This document shows, one piece after another, positions 38,975-51,928 of a DNA stretch of 64,000 bases. The stretch spans positions 5,573,066 through 5,637,065 of the forward strand of contig JAPTYO010000059.1 in the NCBI GenBank assembly GCA_036873135.1. Reading direction: 5' to 3'. A program made the translations under genes and the position numbers. The first letter of the stretch is position 1; every line of letters starts with the position of its first letter. The notes beneath the pieces are model-generated. The model had not been told where the DNA came from. It ran no database searches and was given only the letters and a program-made list of their open reading frames with translations. This stretch comes from Clarkia xantiana subsp. parviflora (taxonomy: Eukaryota; Streptophyta; Magnoliopsida; Myrtales; Onagraceae).

Positions 38975-40010
38975 GTAGAGCCTCTGTTGGCGGTGCCCCT
39001 GTTGGCGGTGCCTCTGTTGGCGTGCGGAAAATAGAACCTCTGTTGGCGGTGCCCTTGTTGGCGGTGCCTCCATTGGTAGCGCAAAAAAATAGAACCTCCG
39101 TCGGCGGTGCCCCTGTTGGCGGTGCAGAAAATAGAACCTCCGTCGGCGGTGCCCCGGTTGGCGGTGCCTCCATTGGTAGTGCAGAAAGTAAAGCCTCCAG
39201 TGGCGTGCGGAAAAGTAAAGCCTCGGTCAGCGGTGCCCCTGTTGGCGGTGCCTCCGTTGGCGCTACAGAAAGTAAAGCCTCGGTCGGCGTGCGGAAAAGT
39301 AAAATCTTGATTGATGATGCCTCTAGTGGCGAGCGACAAGGAAAAGCCTCCAGTGGCGTGCAATAAAGTAAAACCTTTGGTGATGATTGGTAACAGAAGA
39401 CCTCTACGTCAGACAGTACCAACAGCCTCTGGTGACGCCTCTAGTGGCGAGTGGTAATGGAAAAACCTCTACGTCAGACCGTACCGGAAAACCTCTGGTG
39501 ATCTCTCTGGTGGCGGAAGACCTCTACGTCAGACCGTACCGGAGACCCTTTGGCGATGCCTCTAGCGGCGTATGTCGGAGAAGAGCCTCTAGTGGCGTCC
39601 GTTGGAGAAGTGCCTCTACTGGCGTCCGTTGGAGAAATGCCTCTAGTGGCGTGACTTGCGAAGGCTGAATACTAAGGCTTCGTTCGTCGGGGGTGACTCT
39701 CAGAAAGCTGGACCACTTCAGATCCCGATTGTCGGTTGATTTGTAGGAACAGACTGTAATAGTCCTACTCATCTTTGAATGGTGACTCGCGAGAGCAGAC
39801 TGTAACAGTCCCGCTTGCCGTGAAGTTGACTCGTAGGAACAGACTGTAACAGTCCTACTCATCCTTGGAATGCGAACTGCGAGAGCGGACTGTAATCGTC
39901 TCGCTTGCTGTGAAGTTGACTCGTAGGCACAGACTGTAACAGTCCTACTCGTCCTTGAATCGCGAGAACAGACTGTAACCGTCCCGCTTGCCGTTTGGAA
40001 GACGCTGTGT
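38975..40010. repeat. Tandem repeat arrays A-C of the coding-less element
   Basis: Array A (38975-39370) is built of TTGGCGGTGCC-type units. Array B (39370-39665) repeats CCTCTACGTCAGACCGTACC and CCTCTAGTGGCG. Array C (39740-39985) has six copies of the 13-nt hairpin GACTGTAACAGTC or one- to two-base variants, in alternating contexts (TCCTACTCATC, CCCGCTTGCCG). Long frames crossing these arrays are repeat artefacts. Confidence 0.85.
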
Positions 40011-40084
40011 TGTAGAAAATACGCTTGCGTATGAGTGTTTGTCCCTAATTTTTGCCTAAATTGTGCATTGTACGACAACCTAGC

Positions 40085-40190
40085 GGGATCTTTTTTGTAT
40101 TTTTTTCTCTTTTTTCTTTTTTCTTTTCTTTTTTCTTTTTTCTTTTTTCTTTTTTTTTTCTTCTTTTTTTTTGTTGAGAATTTCTCTTTT
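40085..40190. repeat. Polypyrimidine low-complexity tract
   Basis: A ~100-bp run of almost only T and C (TTTTCTTTTT units) between arrays C and D of the coding-less element. On the element's own strand it reads as a purine tract. Confidence 0.85.
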
Positions 40191-40360
40191 TCTCTCCTTT
40201 TGCCACGGCCGATTGAGAGATTTCCGACCGTGCCCCTCAGCTTTTTATTTTCTCTCATTTTGCCATGATTGCAATTCCTGAACTTGCAACCATGCCTCTC
40301 ATTTCCTGATTTTGCCTACGTCGCCCTTTTGAGTTTTCAACCTAGCGGAAGCACTCTTTA

Positions 40361-41025
40361 TATGGTAGCCGATCAAACGGTGGCTGTGACCCGTACTTTA
40401 TTTTCCGCCTCGATGCGGGAGTATTTGTAGCCATTTGGAGTGTGGCTGTGGCCCATTTCTCACCGTCTTTAATGTTGCGGGAGCTCTTTTGATTGTAGCC
40501 ATTTGGAGGGTGGCTGTGACCCTTCATTCCTCGTCTCTGATCTGGGAAACACTCTTTGTATGTAACAATTTTGAGCGTGGTTGTGGCCCTTTCGCTTAAT
40601 ATCCGCCATCGATGTTTCGGGATCGCTCTTTTGACTGTAGCCGTTTGAGGGACGACTGTGACCCTTTCTTTTATTTTCCCGCCCTCACCGGTTTCGCGAG
40701 ATCACTCTTTTTGTGTAGCCATTTTAAGGGTGGCTGTGGCCCTTTTTATTCTCCCGCCCTCACAGGGTTCGCGGGGTCACTTTTTTATTCGTAGCCGTTT
40801 GGAGGGTGGCTGTGGCCCTTTCACCTATTTCCCGCTTTTGATGTTGCAGGAGCGCTCTTTATCTGTAGCCATTTGGAGGGTGGCTGTAGTCGTTTTAGGG
40901 ACGACTGTGACCCTTTTTATATGTAGTTGATTTAGGGACAACTGTGACCCTTCTATTTTTTCACTGCTCTCACAAAATATGCATAAAACTCTTTTTCTGT
41001 AGCCGATTAAAGGGCGGCTGTGACC
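40361..41025. repeat. Tandem hairpin array D (GTAGCC...GGCTGTG units)
   Basis: About ten units of the form TGTAGYYR, nine bases, then YRRCTGTGRCCC, spaced ~50-75 bp. The inverted pair changes in step: AGCCA/TGGCT (40428/40442), AGTCG/CGACT (40888/40902), AGTTG/CAACT (40925/40939), AGCCG/CGGCT (41001/41015). Some units keep a G-T or mismatched pair. Confidence 0.8.
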
Positions 41026-42479
41026 CTAAAGAAAATGATTTTTTTTGCTTTTTTTCTTTCTCTTTTTTGCTTCTTTTTTGAAAAATAAAATTAACATCAA
41101 CAACAATTATGTACATGCCCCTAGTGGCAAATCCGAAATTTCCTTACAACCAATGGATGACGTAGACAGTGATTTCTAATCTCGGCTTCTCTAGTGCCCC
41201 GGTTATTGCTCAATCTCGTCTGGGGATGCCCCATGGCTATCACCTACCGGGTTAGGCTCGTCGCATGCAGGATGAATGGCCTGGTCAATGAATACACATG
41301 GATGACGTGGAGTAGTCCGCATTGGGGCACATATATTGCGCGAGATAAATTCGGCAACTGACACAAGAATGGTTGGCGAGCAAAGGGCCGTGCACGAGAT
41401 GTGCTCTTCAGAGGCTTTTATTTGGATGATTATCCGAGCTGCACGATGAGTAAGGAAAAAAAATCAAATTTCGGGGAGAAAATTGATCACGACTTCTCTT
41501 ACCTGGGTGTCTGACATCTTTAATGGAAATTTTCTCCATATGTGAATGGATCTGTTGCATGTCCTAATTTTCCTGCTCCATCTAGAAATTACAACTTGTA
41601 TATGAACACCTGCCGGAAAGTAAATGCCCTTGGACCTCTAATGGAAGGCACCAACAATAATGTTTTCTTTGCTTGACATCTAAAATGTTCATTGGTCAGC
41701 ATATTGAATCTTCACGAGACTCTCGATGATCTCTTGATGTTTTCCCATCTCCGGACATGACCGAAGACGCCCCTTGGTTACCACCGACCGGTTTAGACCT
41801 CACCGTAAAACAGATGTACAGCTTGGTTCAGGGACGCGTATGAATTCCACATATGGTAGGTGGAATTTCGACATGTAAGTTCTTTGGGGCAGTCACATTT
41901 CACGTGGTTGCGACATCGGTCGAAATGGTCGTCTTATCTGGAAAAAAGAGTAGGGACACTCAAATCTCAAGGGAAAATCAAGTACAATTCATCGTACCTG
42001 AGTGTTGGATATCCCGAGTACGCAATTTGTTCTTCGTGCAACTGGATGGCTGCACGTTCTTTTTTTTGTTGCCCCATTTGTCCGGCTGAACTTATATATA
42101 CAGGATACCTAACCAAGGGTACCTGAAAAGACTAGACATGAAAGTTAGTATAAAGAATCAAATGAGTCATGCATGATTTTTCGGAAAACTTCTAATGTCA
42201 TTCATTTCCTAATTTTGATTACATTTCAGAAAGAATCAAAATTTATGATCTAAGGTGTTTTGCACTAGCTTGGAGTTTAATGAGTTCGCTGAGTGCACTA
42301 TCTGGCTCGAACGCACGATAGATGTTCAAAATGAAGTTTTTCCAAAAGGATTTTCTCGTCCTTTGTTTAAGCTCGAATAGTCACACTCAACTAAACATTT
42401 AAACTGTTTTTTTTTCAAAAAAATCAAAATCAGAATCAAATCTCTTTTTCAAAACGCTAGCTCATGCAAAGGTTGAGAG
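41026..42479. other. Interior of the coding-less element, unclassified
   Basis: Contains two diverged copies of a segment about 540 bp apart (41220-41280 and 41770-41830, sharing GACC/GCCCCnTGGnTACC-like blocks). No conserved protein frame. Confidence 0.45.
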
Positions 42480-43560
42480 ACGATCTTGCCGAAAAAGTGC
42501 AATACACCTTCGATAAAAACGAATGACACTTTGAGTTTTTTTTTTTAAAAATGCTCATGCATGCTCGAAAGTTAAAGTTCTACTGTTAAGAAAGTTACAA
42601 CTTACAACCAGTTTACCTGAATGATACATATGTACAAAATGAAAAATTCAGGTAAAGTTTTTTTATAAAAAAAAATGCAAATGCAATGCTCAACAATAAA
42701 GAGAAGATTTATAATCTATCTAAAAACTTTTTTCCTAAAAAAATGTCTATTAGATGTATATGAGATGAAAGTTGTACAGTTAAGAAAATTTACAAGTTAT
42801 CTGAAAAGATTTTTTTTGTTTTTTTTTGTTTTTCTCGAGGAGAAAAAAAATCAATTCATCTTGGTTGCTCAAAATTGAAAAAAAAAAGTTTTTTAAAAGA
42901 ATGCACATGAGATGCACAACAATAAATACAAGATGCAAACTTAAAAATAAAAGTTCTACAACTAAGAAAAATTACAATTTACCTGAAATGTTTTTTCGAA
43001 AATAATGCATATGAGATGCACATCTTTTAAAAAACAGGTAAACAGTTTTTTTAAACAAAGAGCTCTAAAACTAAGAGAGCTTACGATTTATCAAAAAAGT
43101 TTTTTTAAAAAATTAATGCATACTTGATGCATTATTTAAAATAAAACAATTCGGGTAAAAAGTTTTTGAAATGATGCATGTGGAATGCACGTTCGAAATT
43201 AGAAGCTCTAATAGCTAAAAAGGAATCACAATTTTTCTAAAATGTTTTTTTTGCATGCGCGACGCGCTAACCAAAATCACAACTTACCTGAAGAGTTTTT
43301 TTTAAGAAAAAAATAATGCGTATGAAACGCAAGTTTGAAAATTAAAAAAAAAATCAGGTAAGAGGTTTTTTATAAAAAAACAATGCATACAAAATGCATG
43401 TTCAGAAATAAAATTTCTAAATGTCCGACCACTTAGCTAAAAAAAAAAAGTTTTTTTTTGTTTGTTTTTTAAAATGCAAGAAGATGAATGCATGAGAATA
43501 AAAATTACACAGTTAAAAAAACTTACAGTTTTCCTGACGACTCTTTTATATAACAAAAAA
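42480..43560. repeat. Degenerate ~100-bp AT-rich repeats
   Basis: Blocks of the type AAGTTCTACAACTAAGAAA, TTACAATTTACCTGAAA, a T run, then AATGCATATGAGATGCAC recur with heavy divergence roughly every 100 bp. Non-coding. Confidence 0.6.
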
Positions 43561-44010
43561 AAAAAAAAAACACGGATAAAACACAACATGCTAGGGAGTA
43601 AAAAATGTGTGGCTTTGCTCTACAAGGTAGGTTCCATTGATAGGTTCCCGACAAGGTGGTTTCTTCACCCCATCACAGGGATCATAAGACCTTCACAAGC
43701 GAGTGGAGTTGTTCTGAGTCGTTCCGGAGGCTCGGCCGCGCGGTCGTACCCTTACTAACTCTCCGGGGTTCCTAGTTGCCCTGGGTTTTAGGCATTTTGG
43801 ATATTACACTAAAGTGGTGTGTGCGAATTCAAACAATGCCACAAAAAAAGAAAATATTAGTTAATAACTCTAAAAATATGTACCTGTCACAAAAAAACAA
43901 AGTTAGAATGGTGAAGATAATAAAATAAAATAAAATAACTCAAAAAGCATGGCAATGAGCGAATATACTGAGCCCGAACCCTCTAAACTTCCCAAGCAGA
44001 GTCGCCAAAT

Positions 44011-44524
44011 TGTCGGACATAAAATCTGACCTAAGGCGATTACGTTTTCAAAACGTGGATTTTTAATAGAGTCGCCACTAGTTAATAAAGGCTAACTAGA
44101 ATCCTAAATTACCTAAGTGAACAACGAATTAAACACCTAGGTATTAAACCGGTCTGCGATCCAAAATTTGAGTTCGGGGGTTCTGTTACGGATTTAAAAA
44201 AATATTTTTCTAATCACGCCCTTTCGGTACTCAATTCACTTAATTTTCCAATTTTTAAATTTAAACATGTGCTACGTCAAGTTACTCTAACGTTATAAAA
44301 AAACTAAACTAATTTTTATGCGAAACCGTTATTAACCACAAATCTAAGCATGAAAAAAAAAACTATTAAACATCTAAAAAAACTCTCAATTAAGTTAAAA
44401 TCTAAACGGAATTAAGCATGCTCAAAATCATGATACAATTTAAAAATTACATGTCATATACACATATTTACAAAAAAAATATGTTATTTAATTAATCTAC
44501 ATCTAAACTAGTTAATTAACATGG

Positions 44525-44578
<54 letters not shown>

Positions 44579-45139
44579 TAATTAAATTTAAAAAAAACGC
44601 TCCGATGGGTGGTGGCGACGGTAATGCAGGGATGGCCGGGCGATGGCCAGCGATGCGAAGGCGGGGTTCCGGTCCGGCTGGCGTGGGCGAGGTCTCCGGC
44701 CGGCGGGATTGTGAGGGAGAGAGAGGAGAGAGAGAGGCAGCAGATTTCGAAAAAAAAAAAAAAACTTTTTCACTAGAGGACAAATATGCACGGGTTCCGA
44801 AATCTGATGTAATATTATTGATGTTGTCTTCTTTTTTACATGTAAAAGCACCCTATTTATAGCTAAACTAGGACCCCCTACACTAGGAAAATAAAATCTG
44901 AAAAATATATGCATTTAATATTCCGAAAATATACATATATATTTATGTATTTCACCATAAATACACATAATATATTTTCTAAATATTTTACAATAAATAA
45001 TGCATATACACTATCCTATTTTAAGCCAGTCCTATCTTTAGAAACTTCGCGACCTTCCATATTTAAATACTTCCTTTTTTTACGCGTCACATATGACATT
45101 TTGAACGTGCTACGCGCGGACCAAAATTAGGTGTTTACA
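44011..45139 (-). repeat. 5' LTR of the coding-less element
   Basis: 1129 bp, matching 37270-38820 except that it lacks ~425 bp between AACGCT and CCGATGGG. An AAT microsatellite is at about 44525-44575. A TATAAATAGGG box (complement, near 44853-44864) is retained. Confidence 0.9.
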
Positions 45140-45701
45140 GTCAATATCTTTAATAGGGAAACAAATAACTGACAATATATTTTCTCAATCTTTTAGGTAA
45201 CTAAATCCATCAATAATATCTTTAACCCTATTTAAATATTTAGATATGTTGATAGTGATATATATTTCTATATATTATTGTGAATCTATCCTAATGTTCC
45301 TAATTATAGATATATTTTTACCTTAATTAAAATTAAAATATGGTAAACAATATAATTAAAAAAAATATCTGGCCGAAATTTATCCCTTGGTGACTGAGAA
45401 ATTTAAAATTTTTACCTTGTAATTCACCTAGGGTTTCGGCACAAACACTAAAATTAGGAACAAGTGGTCAAATTTCAAGATCAAATTTTAATATGATCTA
45501 CAATCCAATGTTTGATTTTGATAAATTTTACCTTTTTCTTGAAGATCATGAATATCAAATAAACCAAGAACATCATGAAAATTTCGGACCATCATTATCA
45601 TAAAAATTCAAAAATTTTAAAAAATTCCTTAAAAAAATTTCGGTCCGAAAAATTTAAAATTTCAAGAACACCAATTTATCAAATCATGAACTCCTAACAC
45701 A
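45140..45701 (-). other. Copia leader, 5' part (inner element)
   Basis: Continues the leader interrupted at 37269. It is homologous to the inverse of 28489-29040, including TTTCGGCCGAACC-like and GTTCATGATTTGATAAA blocks. No gene. Confidence 0.75.
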
Positions 45702-45714
45702 GGCTCTGATACCA
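45702..45714 (-). other. Primer binding site of the inner copia element
   Basis: GGCTCTGATACCA is the complement of TGGTATCAGAGCC, the initiator methionine tRNA site, placed one base from the LTR. Confidence 0.92.
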
Positions 45715-45715
45715 C

Positions 45716-46300
45716 AGTTAGATTACGGGGAGTAATCACTACGGAAACACAAAACATGGTACGTGCATGTAATCGAAATTACGCAGCGGAAGAGTTACAC
45801 ATACCTCAACAGTTACCGTAGTCCAAGATCCTTTGTACGAGGGAGTTCTCGATCCACCGGACGGAACCCGTAGAGCTTCTTGTGAAAGAAGCCCACGTGG
45901 TGTTAGCTCCACAGCAAAGCCTCAGATCAATTCTTGGCACGGGGACAGATCTTCGGAGTGTTGCTCAAAAGCAATTTGGCACACCTTCTGTGTTTGTAAT
46001 GGTTCGGCCGAAACTAGTAGATGTGGGATAAGGGTTTTCTCTCTAAAACACTCTTGTGAGGGAATTATGATTAACCCTAAAATATTCCCTAACACCTCTT
46101 ATTTATAGGAGGAGTAAACTTTACCCTCACTATAAGTTTCGGTCGGCCATTAGTATAGGGAGGCCCAATTTTGGGACTCTCATGTCAATTGGGATTTGGG
46201 TCTAGCCCAATTACCCTAATGTGACATTTACCCAAGTTCATTAGGTAAACTATACATATTATGAGCTACCAATTACGGCGCGCATCACCATATGCTTACA
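45716..46300 (-). mobile_element. 5' LTR of the inner - strand copia element
   Basis: 585 bp, aligned throughout with 30025-30623 but with dozens of substitutions and a short deletion near 46118. Its outer edge TGTAAGCATATGG abuts the resumed outer-copia leader at 46301. No 5-bp duplication is shared with the other end. Confidence 0.9.
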
Positions 46301-46961
46301 TAAATTGCCTAGGATTCATGTCTAGAATGATGCGTGATTGAATCTAAGCATGATTTGTAAATCAGCCCCTAATGTTTAAAATATTTTAAAATCGAAAACC
46401 AGTCGCCAAATATATATGATTGATGTGGAAGTTTCATGTTTGACATGTATGCTAGAATGTTGAGGATGTAGCCGCATTTAATAATTTACTTGGAAGTAGA
46501 ATTATGTATGCAAGCATGAATTCCACGGAACATTAGACGCATGAAGCGTAAGCATGAGTGTGGTTTGTATGATGAATGTTACTTGCGTATGATGATTTAC
46601 ATGGATGGTAGAATTATACATGCATGAGTAAATTCATCGGAATAATTTTCAAAATAATAAAAAGGGCCTTGAGAAAGCCTAGATCGGGTATGCTTGTTTT
46701 AAAATTAGCATTCCGGTAATTTGCGATTAAAACCGTTTTAAAAGATTGATCTATTGGATTGAAGACTTCGGTAATATGAACTCTTTCACATCCATCTTCC
46801 ATTGGTTTACTGGTGGTCGGTTTGTTTAGATGACCGAGGAATCGTTATTTGTCGTATTCTATCTTAACAGATATCTGATGTATGAAATTCTTTCTCAAAA
46901 TGTCATTATCTCCTTGAGTTTGCATAATCATCATCATGTTTAGTAACGAATTTCAGGATAG
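46301..46961 (+). other. Copia leader, second part (outer element)
   Basis: Picks up exactly where 30024 leaves off relative to the homologous leader near 36320 (read in inverse). Non-coding up to the gag ATG at 46962. Confidence 0.7.
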
Positions 46962-49900
46962 ATGGCATCATCATGTGCTAATGAGCTTTTTATTGAGACG
47001 AACTACGACTCATGGAGCAAACGCGTCAATGCACTATTGGAGGATCATGACCTTGTAGGTCACATTCAGAAGTCCATGAGTTGCCCAAATGCTGGTCTAA
47101 CCAAAGACCTAGCGTTTTCCCATTTCCAATGGGAGCAAGATGACAAGAAACAAATGAGATATTGCTATCTGAGATGTCTCAGGACTTCCATGACGAGTAT
47201 AAGGATGTTCCGGTTACAAAGGACATCTGTGATGCTCTCTTCCTGAAATATGGAAATGGCATGGCAGCAATTTTGCACCCACTTATACCAACTATGGAAG
47301 AAAGCTTAAACAGCTACAACAAAAGTGTACTTTAAAAGGTATACAATCTCCTTGGCGTGTTGAAACCACTGGAAGAAGAAGGTCAGGTGAGTGAATGGGA
47401 TAAAATTCAAGCCACCATCGGGGTTCTCCCAAAGTCTTGGAGAGCAGGCAAGGCTTTACTGACTGCCAGTGGTTCCGTGCTAGATCTTGCATCTGTCCTG
47501 AAATTCATCGAGATGAAACAAACTCGACTGAAATTAATATCGGGACGAGCTGGGCAAGGAAAGAGAAAGAGGATGAACAAAGGAAAGAGACAACAGGTTG
47601 TCGACGGTAAAATGTTGACAACGCCTAAACCATGCAATTTCCGAGTAAAATCTGAGATAGTCCGCGGGAACTCCAGTCCACGCTGAATAGGCGAAGGTAA
47701 AGGGTCAAGAAAATTGCATCCTGAAAAGGTATGTGACGTTGGTTATGTTTTGGAAGCTCTAGTTTCCTCCACTATCATGTTAACCGACTCAAATCCTTCT
47801 TGGATTCTTGACTCAGGTGCGACGGACCACATAGCCAACGACAAAGGACTATTCGCCAAGTTTAGATGATTCCCAAATGATTCTAAGAGGATATACATTG
47901 GTGACAGCTCACAAGTTGAAGTCATAGGAGTAGGGAACTGCAAGTTTTCTATGAACAATAGCAGGACCATGCTACTTGAAAATGTTCTTTTTGCTCCAAG
48001 AATCCGTAGAAATGTTGTTTCTGTTTCTGCTCTTATGAATAATAATTACATTTTATCATTTGATAAGAACTTTTTTCGCATAAATAAAGGCAATGTCTTC
48101 TTTTAGCATGTGTATTCCTCTTATGGTCTCTTTATCATGGATTTGAATGGAAGTATATATTCGAATAGAATGTATGCATTATCCTCCAGGGAAGCAGAAA
48201 CTGACGCAACCAGATGGCATGCGAGGCTCGGACATATAAGCTATGATAGGGTCCATTCATTAGCTCGAAGAGAGCTTCTTCCTGGTACCAGCAATGTGGT
48301 TAAACACACTTGCCATGATTGTCTAGCTGGAAAGTCCACCCGCAAACCATTCAGAGAAGCTCAACGAGCCGAGTATCAATTGCAGCTAATTCACTCCGAC
48401 GTCTGTGGACCAATGAATGTAACCGCTAGGAGTGGAAAATGATACTTCGTAACTTTCGTTGACGACTTTACCCGTTATGGGTTTACTCATTTGATTACTC
48501 GTAAATCCGAGGCAATAGATTGCTTTAGAAACTTTCTAAACCTCGTAGAGAATCAGCAGGAGCGAAAGGTGAAAACCCTACGCACTGATAGAGGTGGAGT
48601 ATATCTATCTAATAAGTTTGATAAGTTGTGCAAAGAAAGAGGGATAGCCCGTCAAACAACAATCCCCAACACACCACAGCAAAATGGTGTGGCTGAACGT
48701 CGTAATCAAACACTCCTATACATGGTCAGAACCATGATGTCGCTGGCACAATTACCAATCTCCTATTGGAGTGATGCGTTATTGGTTGCCACTCATGTAG
48801 TAAACCTTGTCCCAACAAAGGCGGTAGACACAACGCCATATGAGTTGTGGCATTGTAGAGAGTTAGATCTCACCAGATTGCGACCTTGGGGTTGCGCAAC
48901 CTATACACATACAACTGACAGCCGTTTCGGCAAGTTGGGACCCAGAGGACTAAAGAGTATCTTTATCAGGTATTCGGAGAACTCTAAGGGTAACGTATTC
49001 GTGTCAGCTCAAGAAAATGGTGGCGTGGTCGAACATGAATCCAGAGACGTTACTTTCCTTGAGGACGAATTTCCAACGCTTGGTGAAATTAAAACAGATG
49101 AAGTATTGATCGAACTGGAGCAGGACAACATTGATGATCAGGTCCCACTTACTTCGAGTGGGAGATTTGAACCGAAAACTCAAGTGAATGACATGGTAAA
49201 TGATGATGGAAATATTTTCATAGTAAATCCAGTGGTAGGACCAAACCCTACCACACAAATCACTATTGCTGCAGAGACGAATCAAGTTGAACCAGATAAT
49301 CATGTAGCGGGACCGGTGGATGAAAATTCAATAATACCAAAACCACCAGTACTACCCATTGTTCCCAGTGGGAGTGGATCAACCAACTTGGTTCCAGGTC
49401 CTTGTGATCAAGGAATTAATTTCGGAGGTAGAATCCCGAGACCGAGAGTTCGTCCAAGGAAGGTTGTAGGTGAAGGTTCAGGCACTGCTCTTGTTCCTAG
49501 TTGGAGTGATGCTCCGATAAGAAGCATTATTCCGAGTAGGAGTATCGTTCAGAGTCAAGATGGGGTCAACGAGACTAGACGTAGTCAAAGGCATCGAACT
49601 TCTCCTAAGAAGTATCCCATTGAGAGGGGTGAAATCCTCACTCTAACATTGGTTGACGAACCGGTAACGGTTCAACAAGCGTTGGAAGGACCTCAAGCGA
49701 AGGAATGGAGGAAGTCAATGGAGGAAGGCAATGGAGGAAGAGATCGCCTCAATGAAAGCCAATTCGGTATGGTCTTTGGTTGATTTACCTGCTAACCGCA
49801 TGGCCATAGGAGCAAAGTGGGTTCTTAAATTGAAACTCATTGTTGATGGAAAGGTCGAGCGGTACAAATCCCGACTTGTTGCGAAAGGATATACCCAACT

Positions 49901-51210
49901 TCACGGAGTGGACTTTGACGAAACACACTCACCAACTGTGCGTTACACCACAGTACAGGCCATTCTGGCCTTGGTCGCATGTCTCGATCTCGAACTGCAC
50001 CAAATGGATGTTAAGACCGCATTCTTCCACGGAAACCTGGAGGAAGAGATCTACATGGAGCAACCAGAGGGTTTCATTACTCCTAGTAACGAATGTAAAG
50101 TTTGCAAACTCCAAAGGTCCATTTACGGTCTTAAACAGTCGTCTCGGCAATGGTACCACAGATTCCACGAGGAAATCGTAGGAAACGGATTCATAAATCT
50201 TCATAAGGATCCGTGCGTGTATTATAAGACCTCCGGGTCTAAGTATGTCATCTTAACCTTATACGTGGACGACATACTCATTGCCGCAAACCACGTGAGT
50301 TTTATGAAGAAGTCAAAGTCCTGGTTGGTATCTGTATTCGAGATGAAAGACATGGGAGTGGCCACATACATCTTAGGCATTAAAAATGCTAGAGATCGTG
50401 CTACCCGGAAATTATGTCTATCTCAAGAAGCTTATATCAACAAACTATTGAAAAGGTTCAGATTACAAGATGCCAAACCCGTGGATACGCCGGTAGTATT
50501 TGGGTGCGCATTGTCAAAACGTGACGACCCCAAGAACCTGGCAGAGCGAGAACAGATGAAGGGTGAAGAGTATTTAAGCATGGTCGGTAGTCTCATGTAC
50601 GCAATGTAATGCACCTGTACGGACATCTGTTACGCCGTGGGCCTAGTAGCACGATTCCAATCAGATCCTAGCTATCAACATTTAAAGGCTGTAAAACGAA
50701 TTATTCGTTATATGAAACGCACTGTGCTATGAGGGCAAGAAGTTAGAATTGACAGGTTATAGTGACGCCGACCATGGTGGCGATCCGGATGATCGTAAGT
50801 CCACCACAGGAGGAGTCTTTCTCCTTGCTAATACCGCCATTTCATGGACGAGCAAGAAGCAACCCTGTGTCGTGCTGTCTACAATGGAATCAGATGTTGC
50901 TCTCTCCAAATACGTTCAGGAAGCGGTTTAGCTGAAAAGGCTTCTTACTGCACTGCTTGATGTCAAAGACGGGAGTAAACCCGTCGTGGTATACTCTGAC
51001 GGTCAGGCAGCTATTGCGGCAATTATGAATCCAAAGTACCATTGTAGGACTAAACACATTGATGTGAAATATTTTTATGCTAAATCTATGGTAGAAGACA
51101 ATACAATCAATTTGGAATACTTGTCCACTTATAACATGGTTGCGGACCCATTAACTAAACCATTATGCAGGGAGACATACGAAAAGCACGTAAACTGTTT
51201 GATTGCTTAG
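46962..51210 (+). pseudogene. Copia gag-pol, outer element, inactivated
   Basis: The same family as the inner element. Gag starts at 46962 (TNYDSWSKRVNALLED). The protease motif LDSGATDHI is near 47808-47835. Integrase lies at 48110-49000 with ARLGHISYDRVH, DDFTRYGF and NTPQQNGVAERRN. A 430-codon frame (48491-49783) spans the integrase C-terminus into RT; RT continues at 49731-50609 with the YVDD motif. RNase H is at 50749-51210. A stop after integrase residue block SGK (48440), a stop near 47867, and frame changes at ~47200, ~49770 and ~50610 inactivate it. It is also split from its 3' LTR by the gypsy insertion at 51289. Confidence 0.92.
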
Positions 51211-51288
51211 GGTTTAAAAGTAGCATGTATCTATGATAACATTTTGATAATTAAAAGTTACATTTTTAATAAACGAGAGAATTGCAAT

Positions 51289-51928
51289 TGTTATGTTCGC
51301 TTCCACCTGGGCAGCTTCGGGCTTCCTTTTTTTCACGAACAGACTCGAGATATGTGTATAAGGACGGGAATGCCGCGATCCTTAAAACACAATCACCGAG
51401 CTAATCTTCCAATCCTCAACTTCGGACTCTCGACCTTCGGGTCCTGCACGAGGGGCAGTAACCAGCATGGGAGGGGGTATGCTGGTTGGGCCCACTCCGA
51501 CGCTCAAGTTAGAACTTCTAGAGAGAGAAAGCCTTAGAGAGAAGTCAGAGCATCCAAAGTCCAAAAATAAGGAAGTTTTTTAGAGTGGGAGATCTAGGCC
51601 CCTATTTATAGAGAACCTAAGGATCATGCCCAGTTTTGAACTACTTGATGTCGGTATGTAAGGAAGACGTATACCATCATCAAGGCGGACTATGTATGCA
51701 CCGACTTCCCGCACTTGGAAAATTAATCGGGGTGAGCGTACGAAGAAAAACGGTAATTCGGACCTACCCGGATTGCCGAAGCAATCCGGAAGTCCTTCGG
51801 CCCGGGAATTGCGCGTATCCCGGACCGTTTTAGACTTGGGTGTCAGCGAAAGGGTTCTTTACGAGTTTTGAGATATTTTACGAGGCCCGAAATGTAAATA
51901 CGAACCCGAATTGGACATATATCTAACA
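51289..51928 (-). repeat. 3' LTR of the Tat-like element
   Basis: 640 bp; nearly the same as 60682-61293 with an extra ~35 bp near 51425-51470. A TATAAATAG box (complement, near 51602-51611). A hairpin GGATTGC/GCAATCC lies at about 51770-51788. Confidence 0.9.

Larger units (their letters stand above)
37270..45139 (-). mobile_element. Coding-less LTR retrotransposon (LARD-like) nested in copia leader
   Basis: It has two LTRs in direct repeat, TGTCGGAC...TGTTTACA on the + strand, with a perfect GTCAA duplication. Orientation is - because the motif TTTGGCGACTCTGCTTGGG (primer site, complement of 43991-44009) adjoins the right LTR, and a purine tract (AAAGAGGGGCAAGC, complement of 38821-38834) adjoins the left LTR. 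The 5.2-kb interior has no gag, protease, RT, RNase H or integrase. It consists of tandem arrays (38975-40010, 40361-41025) and AT-rich degenerate repeats (42480-43560). Non-autonomous by these criteria; the tandem-rich 3' part recalls Tat/Ogre-type gypsy elements. Confidence 0.88.

Noticed and set aside
38791..39422. 190-codon and overlapping frames with repeated GGAPVGG / ANRGTAD motifs
   Set aside because: Short tandem repeats with period divisible by three keep all frames open; no start context or domain, and opposite strands are equally open.
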